Notes: generated by a model from the letters alone, not told the origin. A DNA stretch of 64,000 nucleotides from Thetidibacter halocola (GCF_018224955.1 NZ_JAGTUU010000005.1:248001-312000), one strand, 5' to 3'. Shown: positions 17,068 through 27,348, counted from the first letter of the stretch. Program-made: numbers and translations.

Positions 17068-18408
17068 ATGCGTCTGTCCCGCTATTTCCTCCCCGTCCTC
17101 AAGGAAACGCCCTCCGAGGCGCAGATCGTCAGCCACCGCTACATGCTGCGCGCCGGCATGATCAAGCAGGCCAGCGCCGGCATCTATTCGTGGCTGCCGC
17201 TGGGCTACAAGGTGCTGAAGCGGATCGAGCAGATCGTTCACGACGAACAGGTGCGCGCCGGGCATATCCCGATGCTGATGCCGACCCTGCAATCGGCCGA
17301 CCTGTGGCGCGAAAGCGGCCGCTATGACGATTACGGCCAGGAGATGCTGCGCATCAAGGACCGGCACGACCGCGACATGCTGTATGGTCCGACGAACGAG
17401 GAACTGATCACCGACATCTTCCGCAGCCATGTCAGCAGCTACAAGGACCTGCCGCTGACGCTGTATCACATCCAGTGGAAGTTCCGGGACGAGATCCGGC
17501 CCCGTTTCGGCGTGATGCGCGGGCGCGAGTTCCTGATGAAGGACGGCTACAATTTCGACTTGACCAAGGAAGACGCGCTGCACGCCTACAACCGTCACCT
17601 CGTCAGCTACCTGCGAAGCTATGAACGCATGGGCCTGCAGGCGATTCCGATGCGCGCCGATGGCGGGCCGATCGGCGGCGACTATACCCATGAATTCCTG
17701 GTGCTGGCCGAGACGGGCGAGTCGGAAGTGTTCTACGACAGCGAGATCACCGACCTGAAATTCGGCGACCGCGCCATCGACTATGACAGCGTCGAACAGT
17801 GCCAGGCGGTGCTCGAGGAATTCACCTCGCGCTATGCCCGCACCGACGAAACCCATGACGAGGCGCTGTTCAATTTGATCCCCGAGGCACGCCGCCGCAA
17901 CGCGCGCGGCATCGAAGTTGGCCAGATCTTCTACTTCGGCACCAAGTATTCCGACGCGATGAACGCCACCGTGCAGGGCCCCGATGGCAAGGCCACCCCG
18001 GTTCACATGGGCAGCCACGGCATCGGCGTCAGCCGCCTTCTGGGCGCGATCATCGAGGCCAGCCACGACGACCGCGGCATCATCTGGCCCGAAGGCGTGA
18101 CCCCCTTCCATTGCGGCATCGTCAACCTGAAGACCGGCGATGCGGAGGCGGATGCCGCCTGCGAGGCGATCTATGCCGCGCTGACGGCGCTGGGGCTGGA
18201 ACCGCTTTACGACGACACGGACGAGCGCGCCGGGGGCAAGTTCGCCACGATGGACCTGATCGGCCTGCCCTGGCGGATCACCGTGGGGCCGCGCGGCCTC
18301 AAGAACGGTATCGTGGAACTCACCAGCCGCCGCACCGGCGAAAGCGTCGAACTGCCGCCCGAGCAGGCGATCGAGCGCATCGCGCAGATCTACGGCAAGG
18401 CCGTCTGA
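17068..18408 (+). CDS. proS: Prolyl-tRNA synthetase (short alphaproteobacterial type)
   Basis: A 446-aa class II synthetase that charges tRNA-Pro. The start at ATG 17068 follows CCCCGGAGG and gives the usual [23 protein letters not shown] opening. Class II motif 2 is seen in [27 protein letters not shown]-like sequence and motif 3 in [14 protein letters not shown]. There is no editing insertion between motifs 2 and 3, which is normal for the shorter alphaproteobacterial ProS. The C-terminal anticodon-binding domain is present ([18 protein letters not shown]). A GC hairpin with TTT follows the stop. Confidence 0.97.
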   Translation: MRLSRYFLPVLKETPSEAQIVSHRYMLRAGMIKQASAGIYSWLPLGYKVLKRIEQIVHDEQVRAGHIPMLMPTLQSADLWRESGRYDDYGQEMLRIKDRHDRDMLYGPTNEELITDIFRSHVSSYKDLPLTLYHIQWKFRDEIRPRFGVMRGREFLMKDGYNFDLTKEDALHAYNRHLVSYLRSYERMGLQAIPMRADGGPIGGDYTHEFLVLAETGESEVFYDSEITDLKFGDRAIDYDSVEQCQAVLEEFTSRYARTDETHDEALFNLIPEARRRNARGIEVGQIFYFGTKYSDAMNATVQGPDGKATPVHMGSHGIGVSRLLGAIIEASHDDRGIIWPEGVTPFHCGIVNLKTGDAEADAACEAIYAALTALGLEPLYDDTDERAGGKFATMDLIGLPWRITVGPRGLKNGIVELTSRRTGESVELPPEQAIERIAQIYGKAV

Positions 18409-18417
18409 CGGCGAACC

Positions 18418-18451
18418 GGCCGCTTTCCGCGGATCGCGGGCGGCGGCCTTT
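18418..18451 (+). terminator. Probable intrinsic terminator of proS
   Basis: GGCCGC and GCGGCC pair across a second nested CCGC/GCGG stem and are followed by TTT, starting 10 bp after the proS stop. The T-run is short, so termination may be partial. Confidence 0.55.
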
Positions 18452-18484
18452 GATCGGCCATCCGGTCCTTGCTAGGCTGCTTTC

Positions 18485-19444
18485 ATGATCGGACGCATCC
18501 TGCGCATGGTGGCCCTTGGTCTATTCGCGGCGGCTTCGGCCGCGGCCGAAGATCCGGTGTCGGCCTTTCACGCATGGGCGGCAGAGCAGGGGGCCGGGCA
18601 GGCCGCCATCGCCATCCTGCGTGACGCAGAGCTTGTCACTGCCGACAACGCCGACAGCCCCTTGGACCTTGCGTCGAATTCCAAGGCGATCACCGCCCTT
18701 TGTATCCTGTCCCTGGTCGAGGAAGGCACGCTGGCCTGGGACCTGTCGCTGAGCGCCGCCCTGGGAGAGCCCGCACCAGATGCCACGCTGGCCGAACTGG
18801 TGACGCACAGTGCCGGGATCGCGCCGGACGGCACGCAATGGCGCATGGGTTTCTGGCTGAACGAGACCGAGCCACGCCATGCCCATGTCACACGGATCGT
18901 GCTGGACCGACGGACACAGCGTGGTACGCGGGGCGTGTTCCTCTACAACAACGAGAATTACGCGCTGCTGGGTCGGATCGTCGAGATCGCAACCGGCGAG
19001 CCCTATGAAACCGCTTGCCGGCGGCGTGTGCTGGACCCGGCCGGGGTCGCGGGCGCGCTGTCCTCGCGCTTTGCGGCCTTCGCGGCCTGGGGCGGCTGGC
19101 GCATGACGATGGCCGACCATGCCCGCCTGGTCGACCACTGGTTCGGCAGAGGCGGCCGGGTGGGCGCCGATACGCTGGCCTTGCCACATGCGCCGATGGC
19201 AGGGGGCGCGGCCTATGGCCTGGGCATGATCCACGTCCGCGACGCGGACGGGATGCGCCTGTCTCATGCCGGCGCGATCTTCATTCCCCTTGGTCCCCGG
19301 ACCGGTTCCTATGTGACAGTCATGCGGGACGGAACCGTGGTGGCCGTGGCCTATGACGTGGCGGTGACCCGGCCAGAACGGTTCCGCGCCCTGGATCGCG
19401 CGTTGGCAGAGGCGCTGTCGCGGGATCGGTCCGACAGGCCATGA
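18485..19444 (+). CDS. Periplasmic serine hydrolase, beta-lactamase/DD-peptidase fold
   Basis: A 319-aa protein with a signal peptide (MIGRILRMVALGLFAAASAAA). The class C beta-lactamase-like signature is present: SNSK at residues 64-67 (nucleophile Ser64, Lys67), then YNNEN near residue 155 as the Y-x-N motif. The family includes DD-carboxypeptidases, esterases and D-amino-acid amidases; true AmpC activity is unlikely, given the short length and the lack of an obvious KTG box. It has its own 76-bp leader after proS and the next gene is 185 bp away, so it looks monocistronic. Confidence 0.82.
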   Translation: MIGRILRMVALGLFAAASAAAEDPVSAFHAWAAEQGAGQAAIAILRDAELVTADNADSPLDLASNSKAITALCILSLVEEGTLAWDLSLSAALGEPAPDATLAELVTHSAGIAPDGTQWRMGFWLNETEPRHAHVTRIVLDRRTQRGTRGVFLYNNENYALLGRIVEIATGEPYETACRRRVLDPAGVAGALSSRFAAFAAWGGWRMTMADHARLVDHWFGRGGRVGADTLALPHAPMAGGAAYGLGMIHVRDADGMRLSHAGAIFIPLGPRTGSYVTVMRDGTVVAVAYDVAVTRPERFRALDRALAEALSRDRSDRP

Positions 19445-19576
19445 CACGGTGCGCTGGCGCCCTTGCCGAGGGCTGTTCGCGGCGGGCAGGCCGCCGCGTT
19501 CCCGAACGCGCCGCCGCGCCTGACCTGCATCAAGGCGCCGGGTCGTGTGTCCTGCCATTCTGACACTGTGCGGCAA

Positions 19577-19607
19577 GCCAAGGGAAAGGCGGGATTTCCC
19601 GCTTGGC
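19577..19607 (+). promoter_or_regulatory. Long stem-loop in the leader of the ABC exporter operon
   Basis: GCCAAGGGAAA pairs with TTTCCC plus TTGGC around a seven-base GGCGGGA loop, with a two-base bulge, giving about 11 bp. It ends 21 bp before the ATP-binding protein start, close enough to affect its ribosome site. Confidence 0.4.
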
Positions 19608-19628
19608 GCAGGGGAAACGGGACGCGCG

Positions 19629-20333
19629 ATGGCCAATGCCTTTGTGACGAAGGGTCTGACACGGACCTATGGCGAGGGACGCTCTGCCGTGCATGCGTTG
19701 CGCGGGGTCGATCTAGAATTGCCCGAGGGCGAGATCGTCGTCCTGCTGGGGCCGTCGGGTTGCGGCAAGTCCACGCTGCTGAACATCCTCGGCGGCCTGG
19801 ACCGGCCAACCACCGGCAGCGTACATTTCCATGACGAGGAACTCACCAGCCTGTCCGACCGCGCGCTGACGCGGTTTCGCCGCGACCACGTGGGTTTTGT
19901 CTTTCAGTTCTACAACCTGATGCCCAGCCTGACCGCGCGCGAGAACGTCGAACTTGTGACCGAGATCGCAGACAACCCCATGGACCCGGACGAGGCGCTG
20001 GCGCTGGTGGGTCTCAAGGGCCGCAGCGACCATTTCCCCTCGCAGCTCTCGGGGGGCGAGCAACAGCGCGTCGCCATCGCCCGCGCCGTTGCGAAACAGC
20101 CCGAGGTGCTGTTCTGCGACGAGCCCACCGGCGCGCTGGACAGCGCCACGGGCCGCGCCGTGCTGGAGGTGCTGGCCGAGGTCAACGCCCGCCTTGGCGC
20201 GACCGTGCTGATGGTGACGCATGCCGCCAATATCGCGGGCATGGCGCATCGGGTCATCCGCATGGCGGACGGGCAGGTGCGCGACGTGACCGTGAACGAG
20301 ACCCGCCTCAGCCCCGCCGAGGTGCACTGGTGA
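19629..20333 (+). CDS. ABC exporter ATP-binding protein (MacB/LolD-like)
   Basis: A 234-aa ATPase. Walker A is GPSGCGKST (residues 41-49), the signature is [14 protein letters not shown], Walker B is [12 protein letters not shown] with the switch His in VTHAANI. The 'DEPTGALD' and Q-loop '[18 protein letters not shown]' are typical of the MacB/LolD/FtsE class that works with FtsX-like permeases rather than of nutrient importers. ATG 19629 follows a GGGGAAACGGGA stretch. The stop overlaps the GTG of the permease by 4 bp (GTGA), giving translational coupling. Confidence 0.93.
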   Translation: MANAFVTKGLTRTYGEGRSAVHALRGVDLELPEGEIVVLLGPSGCGKSTLLNILGGLDRPTTGSVHFHDEELTSLSDRALTRFRRDHVGFVFQFYNLMPSLTARENVELVTEIADNPMDPDEALALVGLKGRSDHFPSQLSGGEQQRVAIARAVAKQPEVLFCDEPTGALDSATGRAVLEVLAEVNARLGATVLMVTHAANIAGMAHRVIRMADGQVRDVTVNETRLSPAEVHW

Positions 20334-22693
20334 GCGTGCTTGACCGGAAACTGCTGCGCGATCTTGTGCGAATCAAGGGGCAGGTCGCCGCCATCGTGCT
20401 TGTGATCGCGGTTGGCGTCATGCTTCAGGTGATGATGTCGGGGCTGGTGGCCTCGCTGTCGGAAACCCGCCGCGCCTACTACGAACGCAACCGGCTGGCC
20501 GATGTCTTTGCCCCGGTGACGCGGGCGCCGGAAACCGTTCTGGCGCGTCTGGCGGCGATCCCCGGCGTCGCGCTTCTGGACGGGCATGTGACGGGCGGCG
20601 CGTTGATCGACCTGCCCGGAGAGGCGGTGCCGATCCAGGCGCGCGCTATCTCGCTGCCCGACCGGGGCGAGCCGGTGTTCAACATCGTCTATCGCATCGC
20701 GGGCCGCCTGCCGGAACCGGGCGCGCGGGACGAGGCGCTGTTGCTGGCCGGGTTCGCCGATGCGCATGGCATCGTGCCGGGCGACCGGATCGCCGTCACG
20801 CTGAACGGCGCGCGGCGCAAGCTTCTGGTCACGGGGCTGGCGGAATCGCCCGAACTGCTGTTCGTCGCCGCCCCCGGAGAAATGGTGCCCGACCCCGCCC
20901 GCTATGGTGCGGTCTGGATGCCCCGCGCCGCGCTGGCCGCAGCCTATGACATGCAGGGTGCCTTCAACGAGGCGCTGATCGCGCTGGGCCGCGGCGCGTC
21001 GCAGGACGCGGTGATCGACGCTGTCGACCGCGTGCTGGCGCCCTGGGGCGGCACCGGCGCCTATGGCCGCCACGACCTCGTGTCCGACCGGTTCGTGACC
21101 GAGGAAATCGATGGCCTCGCGACCATGTCGCGTGCCGTGCCGCCGCTGTTCCTCGCCGTGGCGGGGTTTCTGCTGTATATCGTCGTCAATCGCATGGTGC
21201 AGGCCGAGCGCGAAGAGATCGGCCTTCTCAAGGCCTTCGGTTACACCGGGCACGAGGTCGGCGCGCATTATTTCAAGATGGTGCTGGCGGTGGCGCTTAT
21301 GGGCGCGGCGCTGGGCTGTGTGCTGGGCATCCTGGCGGGGCGGGCGATGGTCCCGCTCTATACCACCTTCTACAACTTCCCCTTCCTCGTGTTCCGGCCC
21401 GACCCGGCGGCCTTTGGCATCGGGGTCACGGCCAGTGTCCTCGCGGCCTCGGCGGGCGGTGTCTTTGTCCTGCGGCGGGTCTTTCGCCTGACCCCGGCCG
21501 AGGCGATGCGCCCGCCGACGCCGCCCGATTTCTCGCGCACGTTGAACTTCTCGGGCGTGGCGGCGCGGGCCTTCGATCAGCCGACGCGCATGGTGATCCG
21601 CGGCGTCGCCCGCGCGCCCTGGCGCGCGTTGGCGCTGTCGGCGGGGATCGCCGGGGGGATGGCGCTGTCCTCTGGCATGACCACGATCTACGGCAGTTTC
21701 GACCGGATGATGGCGCTGGCCTTTACCGTGATCGACCGCTCCGACGCGACGGTGTTCTTCGTGCAGCCGCTGGGCATGACCGCGGCGCATGACCTGGCGC
21801 GGATGGAAGGCGTGATCGCGGTCGAGCCCTTCCGCGAGGTGCCCGCCGTGCTGCGCCACGGGCTCAGGACCCATCGCGGCAGCGTCTCGGGCATGATCGC
21901 GGCGCCCGAGATGGCCCGAGCCATCGACGCCGACCTTGCCCCAATCGACCTGCCCGAACGCGGAATCGTGCTGGGCGAGGCGCTTGCCGGGATCCTCGAC
22001 ATCCGGCCCGGCGACATGTTGCAGGTCGAGGTGCGCGAGGGCCGCCAGCCGGTGCTGGAGGTGCCCGTGATCCGGGTCGCGCGCAGCCTGATCGGCGCGC
22101 CCGCCTACATGCGGATGGATGCGCTGAACCGCGCGCTGGCCGAGCCGGGGCGGATTTCCGGTGTGCGGATGCGGGTGGATTCCGACCGTGCCGAGGCGAT
22201 CTATGACGACCTCAAGAACCGCCCGGCGGTCGCGGCGGTCAGCGTGGCCGAGACGGCGCGCGCCTCGCTGCAGAAGCTGATGGACCAGGGCGCGGGTTCG
22301 GCGCGCTACATTATGGGGGCGGTGGCCTTCATCATCACCTTCGGCGTGGTTTACAACGCGGCGCGGATCGGCATGAACGAGCGCGCCCGTGACCTGGCCT
22401 CGCTGCGCGTGATGGGATTCTCGCGGGGCGAGGCGGGCTTTGTCCTGCTGGGAGAACTGGCGGTCATCACGCTGGTCGCGCTGCCGGTGGGATCGCTGGC
22501 GGGCTGGGGCCTGTCCTTTGCCATCGCACGGGGCTTTTCCTCGGAACTCTACCAGATCCCCACCGAATTCGACCCGTTCAGCCACGGGTTCGCGGCCGCC
22601 TTCGTCCTGGGCGCCGCGCTGGTCTCGGGGTTGCTGGTGAAACGTGATCTCGACCGGATCGACCTGATCGCCGTATTGAAGACAAGGGATTGA
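20330..22693 (+). CDS. FtsX-like ABC permease, two-unit (MacB type)
   Basis: A 787-aa membrane protein with two FtsX-type halves. Each has a large extracytoplasmic part and hydrophobic helices: one at residues 20-45, a group at about 265-390 ([32 protein letters not shown]) and a final group at about 660-780 ([35 protein letters not shown]). The '[11 protein letters not shown] / [14 protein letters not shown]' coupling helices mark mechanotransmission-type permeases of the DevC/LolE/MacB kind. GTG start overlapping the ATPase stop; the next gene starts 4 bp after its stop. Confidence 0.92.
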   Translation: MSVLDRKLLRDLVRIKGQVAAIVLVIAVGVMLQVMMSGLVASLSETRRAYYERNRLADVFAPVTRAPETVLARLAAIPGVALLDGHVTGGALIDLPGEAVPIQARAISLPDRGEPVFNIVYRIAGRLPEPGARDEALLLAGFADAHGIVPGDRIAVTLNGARRKLLVTGLAESPELLFVAAPGEMVPDPARYGAVWMPRAALAAAYDMQGAFNEALIALGRGASQDAVIDAVDRVLAPWGGTGAYGRHDLVSDRFVTEEIDGLATMSRAVPPLFLAVAGFLLYIVVNRMVQAEREEIGLLKAFGYTGHEVGAHYFKMVLAVALMGAALGCVLGILAGRAMVPLYTTFYNFPFLVFRPDPAAFGIGVTASVLAASAGGVFVLRRVFRLTPAEAMRPPTPPDFSRTLNFSGVAARAFDQPTRMVIRGVARAPWRALALSAGIAGGMALSSGMTTIYGSFDRMMALAFTVIDRSDATVFFVQPLGMTAAHDLARMEGVIAVEPFREVPAVLRHGLRTHRGSVSGMIAAPEMARAIDADLAPIDLPERGIVLGEALAGILDIRPGDMLQVEVREGRQPVLEVPVIRVARSLIGAPAYMRMDALNRALAEPGRISGVRMRVDSDRAEAIYDDLKNRPAVAAVSVAETARASLQKLMDQGAGSARYIMGAVAFIITFGVVYNAARIGMNERARDLASLRVMGFSRGEAGFVLLGELAVITLVALPVGSLAGWGLSFAIARGFSSELYQIPTEFDPFSHGFAAAFVLGAALVSGLLVKRDLDRIDLIAVLKTRD

Positions 22694-22696
22694 CCC

Positions 22697-23929
22697 ATGG
22701 CACGCAAGACCCTTTCCCGTCCCGTCCTGACCCTCGCCGTGCTGGCGGTGATCGGCGGCGGGCTGGCCTATGCCTTCTGGCCGCGCCCGGTGATGGTGGA
22801 TATCGGCGCCGTGACGGAGGGGCCGATGATGCTGACCATCGACGAAGAAGGCCGCACCCGCGTGCGCGAGGCCTTCATGGTGTCTACCCCGATCGACGGG
22901 CGTCTCCTGCGGGTCGAGGTGCATCCCGGCGACCCGGTCGAGAGGGGCGCGACCGTGGTGGCGCGGATGCGCCCGGCCAATCCGGCCGCGCTGGACGTGC
23001 GGACGCGGGAACAGGCGATGGCGGCGGTCGAGGCAGCGCAGGCCGGGCTGCGGGTGGCCGAGGCGGCACTGCGCGCCGCGCAGGCCGAGGCGGACCTTGC
23101 GCAATCGGATCTCGACCGCACGGAACGCCTCGCGGCCAGCGGCACCGCCAGCCTCGCCGCGCTGGACCGCGCCGACGGGGCGGCGCGCGCCGCGCAGGCA
23201 CGGCTGGCCACGGCGCAGGCCGCCATCGAACAGCGCAAGGCCGAGCTGCAAAGCGCGCAGGCGCAGCTTATCGGCTTCGACGACCGTGGACTGGCCGAGG
23301 CGCTGGATGGCCAGTTCGGCGACGAGATGCCGGTCTACGCCCCGGCGGACGGGGTGATCCTGCGCGTGATCGAGGAGGACGAGACGACGTTGCCCGCAGG
23401 CGCTCCGATTCTCGAGATCGGCGATACCAGCGACCTCGAGGTGGTGGTCGAACTGATCTCGTCCGATGCCGTCACCGTGCGCCGGGGCAATCCGGTGATC
23501 GTCGAAAACTGGGGCGGCGAGGGCGCGCTTGCCGGGGTCGTCACGCGGATCGACCCCTATGGCCAGACCAAGGTTTCGGCGCTGGGGGTCGAGGAACAGC
23601 GCGTGACCGTAGTCGTCGCGCTGACCACCCCGCCGGAACAGCGCGCGGGTCTGGGGCATGGTTTTGCCGTGGATGCGCGGATCGTGGTCTGGGAGGCGGA
23701 CGTCACGCGCCTCCTGCCGTCCAGCGCGCTGTTCCGCGAGTCGGGCGGCTGGGCGGTCCTGGCGGTCGAGGACGGGCGCGCGGCGCTGCGCCCGGTCGTG
23801 ATCGGGCCGGATAACGGGCGCGCGGCGCAGTTGCTGGAGGGGCTGGAGCCGGGCGCGCAGGTCGTGCTCTATCCGCCGGCGGACCTGGCCGACGGGCAGG
23901 CGGTGGCGCAGCGGGTGGTCCAGCCCTGA
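22697..23929 (+). CDS. HlyD-family periplasmic membrane-fusion protein
   Basis: A 410-aa protein with one N-terminal membrane anchor (VLTLAVLAVIGGGLAYAFW), a lipoyl-like hybrid motif (STPIDGRLLRVEVHPGDPVERGATV and its partner PVYAPADGVILRVIEEDETTLPAGAPILEIGD), and between them about 130 residues of alanine-rich heptads forming the alpha-helical hairpin. The C-terminus is a beta-barrel and membrane-proximal domain. It links the FtsX-type permease to an outer-membrane channel or delivers cargo in the periplasm. No TolC-like gene is beside it. Third gene of the exporter operon. Confidence 0.92.
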   Translation: MARKTLSRPVLTLAVLAVIGGGLAYAFWPRPVMVDIGAVTEGPMMLTIDEEGRTRVREAFMVSTPIDGRLLRVEVHPGDPVERGATVVARMRPANPAALDVRTREQAMAAVEAAQAGLRVAEAALRAAQAEADLAQSDLDRTERLAASGTASLAALDRADGAARAAQARLATAQAAIEQRKAELQSAQAQLIGFDDRGLAEALDGQFGDEMPVYAPADGVILRVIEEDETTLPAGAPILEIGDTSDLEVVVELISSDAVTVRRGNPVIVENWGGEGALAGVVTRIDPYGQTKVSALGVEEQRVTVVVALTTPPEQRAGLGHGFAVDARIVVWEADVTRLLPSSALFRESGGWAVLAVEDGRAALRPVVIGPDNGRAAQLLEGLEPGAQVVLYPPADLADGQAVAQRVVQP

Positions 23930-24055
23930 CCCGACCTGGCAGCCGCGACTGCGGCACATGGCCAACGGCCGGGCGCCTTGCGGCACGGGCGGTCTTGCGG
24001 CTGCGGCGCGGGAATGTCACCCTCGCCGCGAGGATCGACACACCGGAGTGCCCGC

Positions 24056-24337
24056 ATGATGACCCGACCCCTGGCCTTTCTCGCCGGTTCCCTGCTGCTT
24101 CTGGGACTCGCCGCCTGCGAACCCGTGCCCACCAGCGACGGGGCAGGGGTCTCGCGGCCCGTCTCTGTGCCGGAGTCGGTTGCCGCCATAGCGGGACCCA
24201 ACCAGGACCTCACGCGGGCGCGGATCCGGGCCGAGGACGGCTGTTTCTGGTATACCCATCGCGGCCCGGTCGAGACGACGGAGCTGCCCCTGCGCACGGT
24301 CGAGGGCAACCCGATCTGCGCCCGGCCTCAGGGCTGA
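24056..24337 (+). CDS. Small lipoprotein, unknown function
   Basis: A 93-aa protein from ATG 24056, behind GGAG; a second ATG follows directly. The signal ends in the lipobox LGLAAC, giving a lipidated Cys about 22 residues in. The mature part is short, with no recognised domain, and has two further Cys (DGCFWYTHRGP and NPICARP) that could form a disulfide. It is convergent with the L,D-transpeptidase gene, whose stop lies 12 bp beyond, and 126 bp from the exporter operon; membership of that operon is not clear. Confidence 0.7.
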   Translation: MMTRPLAFLAGSLLLLGLAACEPVPTSDGAGVSRPVSVPESVAAIAGPNQDLTRARIRAEDGCFWYTHRGPVETTELPLRTVEGNPICARPQG

Positions 24338-24349
24338 GGCCGGCAGCCG

Positions 24350-24994
24350 TTACAGGCTGCCGCCGTCGGTCGGATACAGGTAGGCGGTGACGCCGGTCTG
24401 CACCTGCTCATACAGCGCGTTGATATGCGGCATCACCATGCGCACGCAGCCGGAACTGGCGCGCGTGCCGATGGATCGCGGCGCAGGTGTGCCGTGGATG
24501 CGCAGATAGGTGTCGCGGTTGCCGACGTAGAGATACAGCGCCCGCGACCCCAGCGCGTTTTCCGGGCCCGGAGGCATGCCGTCCGCCCATCGGGCATACT
24601 TGTCGGGCTCGCGCTTGATCATCGCGTTGGTGGGCGTCCAGCCGGGCCACTTCGTCTTGCGGCCGATCCGGTAGACGCCGGCCTCATACAGGCCATCGCG
24701 TCCGATCGCCACGCCATAGCGCATGGCGGTGCCGCCTTCCTCGATGTGGTACAGGTAGCGCGCGACCGCATCCACGTGGATGTCGCCAGGCGTGAGGCCG
24801 GGATTGGCCTTGACCCGCACCGGCAGCAGGCGCGGATGCAGACCCCATGGGTTGGTTCTGCCCAGATCAAAGCCGGCGGGAGTCACCTGCGCGTCCCAAG
24901 CGTCCCATTGGCCGGGCGCGGCGAGGGCGGGCCGGACCAGGGCGGGTGTGGCCAGCGCGGAGAGCGCCGCAATCACGAAGCGTCGAGTGACCAT
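24350..24994 (-). CDS. L,D-transpeptidase (YkuD family), Tat-type signal
   Basis: A 214-aa protein read from ATG 24994, preceded by GAAAGG. The N-terminus MVTRRFVIAALSALATPALVRPALAA has a twin-arginine before a hydrophobic segment, so Tat export is plausible though the motif is not perfect. The catalytic core has His167 in RIHGTP and the SSGCVRM motif with nucleophile Cys183, matching the HxGT...S.GCxR pattern of enzymes that make 3-3 peptidoglycan crosslinks or attach proteins to peptidoglycan. Length is typical of the single-domain Rhodobacterales forms. Confidence 0.92.
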   Translation of the reverse strand: MVTRRFVIAALSALATPALVRPALAAPGQWDAWDAQVTPAGFDLGRTNPWGLHPRLLPVRVKANPGLTPGDIHVDAVARYLYHIEEGGTAMRYGVAIGRDGLYEAGVYRIGRKTKWPGWTPTNAMIKREPDKYARWADGMPPGPENALGSRALYLYVGNRDTYLRIHGTPAPRSIGTRASSGCVRMVMPHINALYEQVQTGVTAYLYPTDGGSL

Positions 24995-25023
24995 GCGTAA
25001 CCTTTCGGACTTGTCGAACCTGC

Positions 25024-25050
25024 GCGCCGGACCCGCAGCGAGTCCGGCGC
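25024..25050 (-). promoter_or_regulatory. 9-bp inverted repeat in the L,D-transpeptidase leader
   Basis: GCGCCGGAC and GTCCGGCGC form a perfect stem around nine bases, ending 29 bp upstream of the transpeptidase ATG. It can fold in its 5' leader or serve as an operator. No T-run follows in either direction. Confidence 0.4.
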
Positions 25051-25203
25051 CGAGCCATGAAACCGCCAAACCCCGCCCGGGTTCAAACGCAAACTGACGA
25101 CATCGCGCAATTTTCTTCCCCGGTGACGCGTTTGCGCCCCGGCGGCGAGCGCAGGCAACCGCCTGTCCGCACGTCGAAGGTCGCCGGAATGGCAACATCC
25201 CGC

Positions 25204-25232
25204 TTGACCCTTGCCACCCCATCCTCTAGGCA
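25204..25232 (+). promoter_or_regulatory. Candidate promoter of tRNA-Gly
   Basis: A CTTGACC -35 box (TTGACC at 25204-25209) lies at the right distance for transcription to begin just before the tRNA at 25246. The -10 region (around CTCTAGGCA) is a weak match, so only the -35 is convincing. Confidence 0.4.
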
Positions 25233-25245
25233 TCCGTCCCGTTGA

Positions 25246-25319
25246 GCGGGCGTTGTGTAATGGTAAGACCCTTGCCTTCCAAGCAAGAGATACGGGTTCG
25301 ATTCCCGTCGCCCGCTCCA
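25246..25319 (+). tRNA. tRNA-Gly (anticodon TCC)
   Basis: The cloverleaf is complete. The acceptor arm GCGGGCG pairs with CGCCCGC, followed by discriminator T and an encoded CCA. The anticodon stem CTTGC/GCAAG encloses a seven-base loop CTTCCAA with anticodon TCC. The T arm is CGGGTTCGATTCCCG. Total 74 nt. This tRNA reads GGA and, by wobble, GGG glycine codons. Confidence 0.97.
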
Positions 25320-25484
25320 GTTTCCGGCCGCAGCCAGCGGTCGCGCAAAACCCCTAAACCTCTGGATACAAAAGGCGTTCATCCGCCCGTTGTTCAGTGT
25401 GACGGTAACGCGCGGCATCCCGCCGCTTGACTGTTCCGCCCGGCCTGTCGCAAACCGGCCTGCAACAGGACGAATGGAGGGCGC

Positions 25485-27278
25485 ATGGCCCGCGGAAGCG
25501 CAAACATGCTGGAAGAGCGCGAGAAGTCTCGCCAGTTGGGATCCCTGCGGGCGCTCTGGCCCTTCATGCTGCCCTATCGCGGGCTGATGATGGCGGCGGT
25601 GGCGGCGCTGGTGGCCACGGCGACGGTCTCGCTGATCCTGCCGATGGCGGTGCGCCGCGTGGTGGACAACTTCAACGCCGAGGACGGCGCCCTGCTGGAT
25701 CTCTATTTTGGCGCGGCGCTGGGAATCGCCGGCCTGTTGGCGCTGGGCACGGCGCTGCGCTATGCGCTGGTCACACGGCTGGGAGAGCGCGTGGTGGCCG
25801 ATATCCGCAAGGCGGTGTTCGACCGGGTGATCGGCCTCAGCCCCTCTTTCTACGAAAAGACCATGACCGGCGAGGTTCTCAGCCGGATCACCACCGACAC
25901 GACGCTGATCCTGTCGGTCATCGGCTCGTCGATCTCGATCGCGCTGCGAAACCTGCTGCTGCTGCTGGGGGGGCTGGCGCTGATGCTGCTGACCTCGGCC
26001 AAGCTGACGGGGATGGTGCTGCTGATCGTGCCGGCGGTGCTGGTGCCCATCATGGTGCTGGGCCGCCGCCTGCGCAGCCTCAGCCGTGAGAACCAGGATT
26101 GGATCGCGGCCTCGTCCGGCAACGCCTCCGAGGCGCTGACCAGCGTGCAGACGGTGCAGGCCTATACCCACGAGGCGCTGTCGCGCGCGGCCTTCGGAGA
26201 CGTGACGGAAAAGAGCTTTGACGCCGCGCGGCGGCGGATCTGGACACGCGCGTTGATGACGGCCATCGTCATCGCGCTGGTGTTCACCGGGATCGTCGGC
26301 GTGCTCTGGATCGGCGCCTGGGACGTGCGCGCGGGCGAGATGAGCGCCGGCACGCTGATCCAGTTCGTCATCTACTCGGTGATGGTAGCGGGGGCGGTGG
26401 GCGCGCTGGCCGAGGTGTTCGGCGAGTTGCAGCGTGCCGCAGGCGCGACCGAACGTCTGGTCGACCTGTTGCAGACCGAGGATACGGTCCAGGATCCGGC
26501 GAAACCAAAGACGCCGAAGGCCCCGGTGCGTGGGGCCATAAGCTTCGAGGACGTGTCCTTTACCTATCCCACGCGGCCCGACGTGCCGGCGCTGGACGGC
26601 GTGAGCCTGACCGTCGCGCCGGGCGAGACGGTGGCGCTGGTCGGCCCCTCGGGTGCTGGCAAGACGACCATCGTGCAACTGATCCAGCGTTTCTACGATC
26701 CCGCCTCGGGCGCGGTGAAGCTGGACGGCGTGGACCTGCGCGACATGGCGCGGGCCGAGTTCCGCCGCCACCTGGCCCTCGTGCCGCAGGATCCGGTGAT
26801 CTTCGCCGCCTCGGCGCGCGACAACATCCGCTTTGGTCGACCCGACGCCACGGATGCCGAGATCGAGTCCGCAGCCCGGGCCGCCGCCGCGCATGATTTC
26901 CTGGTGGCGCTGCCCGACGGCTATGACACGTGGCTGGGCGAGCGTGGCGTGATGCTGTCGGGCGGCCAGAAACAGCGCGTGGCCATCGCCCGCGCCATCC
27001 TGCGCGATGCGCCGGTGATGCTGCTGGACGAGGCGACCTCGGCGCTGGACGCCGAAAGCGAACGCGCTGTGCAGCGCGCGGTGGACGAACTGGCGCGCGG
27101 GCGCACCACGATCATCGTGGCGCACCGGCTGGCCACGGTGAAGAAGGCCGACCGGATCGTGGTGATGGATCACGGCCGGGTAGTCGCAACAGGCTCGCAT
27201 GACGACCTGGTGGCCGAGGGCGGGCTTTACGCGCGCCTCGCCCGGCTGCAGTTCACCGACGGGATGGCGGCGGAATAG
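25485..27278 (+). CDS. MsbA-like ABC exporter, fused membrane and ATPase domains
   Basis: A 597-aa half-transporter. Six membrane helices fill residues about 20-310, with the characteristic second-loop sequence YEKTMTGEVLSRITTDTTLI. The ATPase follows: Walker A VGPSGAGKTT, Q-loop PQDPVIFAASARDNIRFG, signature [14 protein letters not shown], Walker B MLLDEATSALD, H-loop VAHRL. The product should dimerise and export lipids or a drug-like substrate. ATG 25485 has an excellent GGAGGGCGC site. A terminator-like hairpin and one of the dispersed elements follow, so it is probably its own transcription unit. Confidence 0.93.
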   Translation: MARGSANMLEEREKSRQLGSLRALWPFMLPYRGLMMAAVAALVATATVSLILPMAVRRVVDNFNAEDGALLDLYFGAALGIAGLLALGTALRYALVTRLGERVVADIRKAVFDRVIGLSPSFYEKTMTGEVLSRITTDTTLILSVIGSSISIALRNLLLLLGGLALMLLTSAKLTGMVLLIVPAVLVPIMVLGRRLRSLSRENQDWIAASSGNASEALTSVQTVQAYTHEALSRAAFGDVTEKSFDAARRRIWTRALMTAIVIALVFTGIVGVLWIGAWDVRAGEMSAGTLIQFVIYSVMVAGAVGALAEVFGELQRAAGATERLVDLLQTEDTVQDPAKPKTPKAPVRGAISFEDVSFTYPTRPDVPALDGVSLTVAPGETVALVGPSGAGKTTIVQLIQRFYDPASGAVKLDGVDLRDMARAEFRRHLALVPQDPVIFAASARDNIRFGRPDATDAEIESAARAAAAHDFLVALPDGYDTWLGERGVMLSGGQKQRVAIARAILRDAPVMLLDEATSALDAESERAVQRAVDELARGRTTIIVAHRLATVKKADRIVVMDHGRVVATGSHDDLVAEGGLYARLARLQFTDGMAAE

Positions 27279-27338
27279 GGGGCTCTGCCCCCGTCGCCCT
27301 GCGGTCGACTCCCCCGGAGTTCTTTCGGCAAGATGAAG
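27278..27338 (+). repeat. Dispersed two-hairpin element, copy 1 (full)
   Basis: Begins at the last base of the ABC exporter's TAG stop. Hairpin 1 is GGGGGC-TCT-GCCCCC; hairpin 2 is GTCG.CC-TGC-GG.CGAC with one internal mismatch; then CTCCCCCGGAG and the tail CGGCAAGATGAAG. See the finding on this family. Confidence 0.85.
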
Positions 27339-27348
27339 TGGGCAGGGG

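Noticed and set aside
19910-23986. A 1358-codon open frame on the minus strand opposite the ABC exporter operon.
   Set aside because: Arg/His/Asp-rich shadow of three clear transporter genes, with no motifs and no ribosome site.
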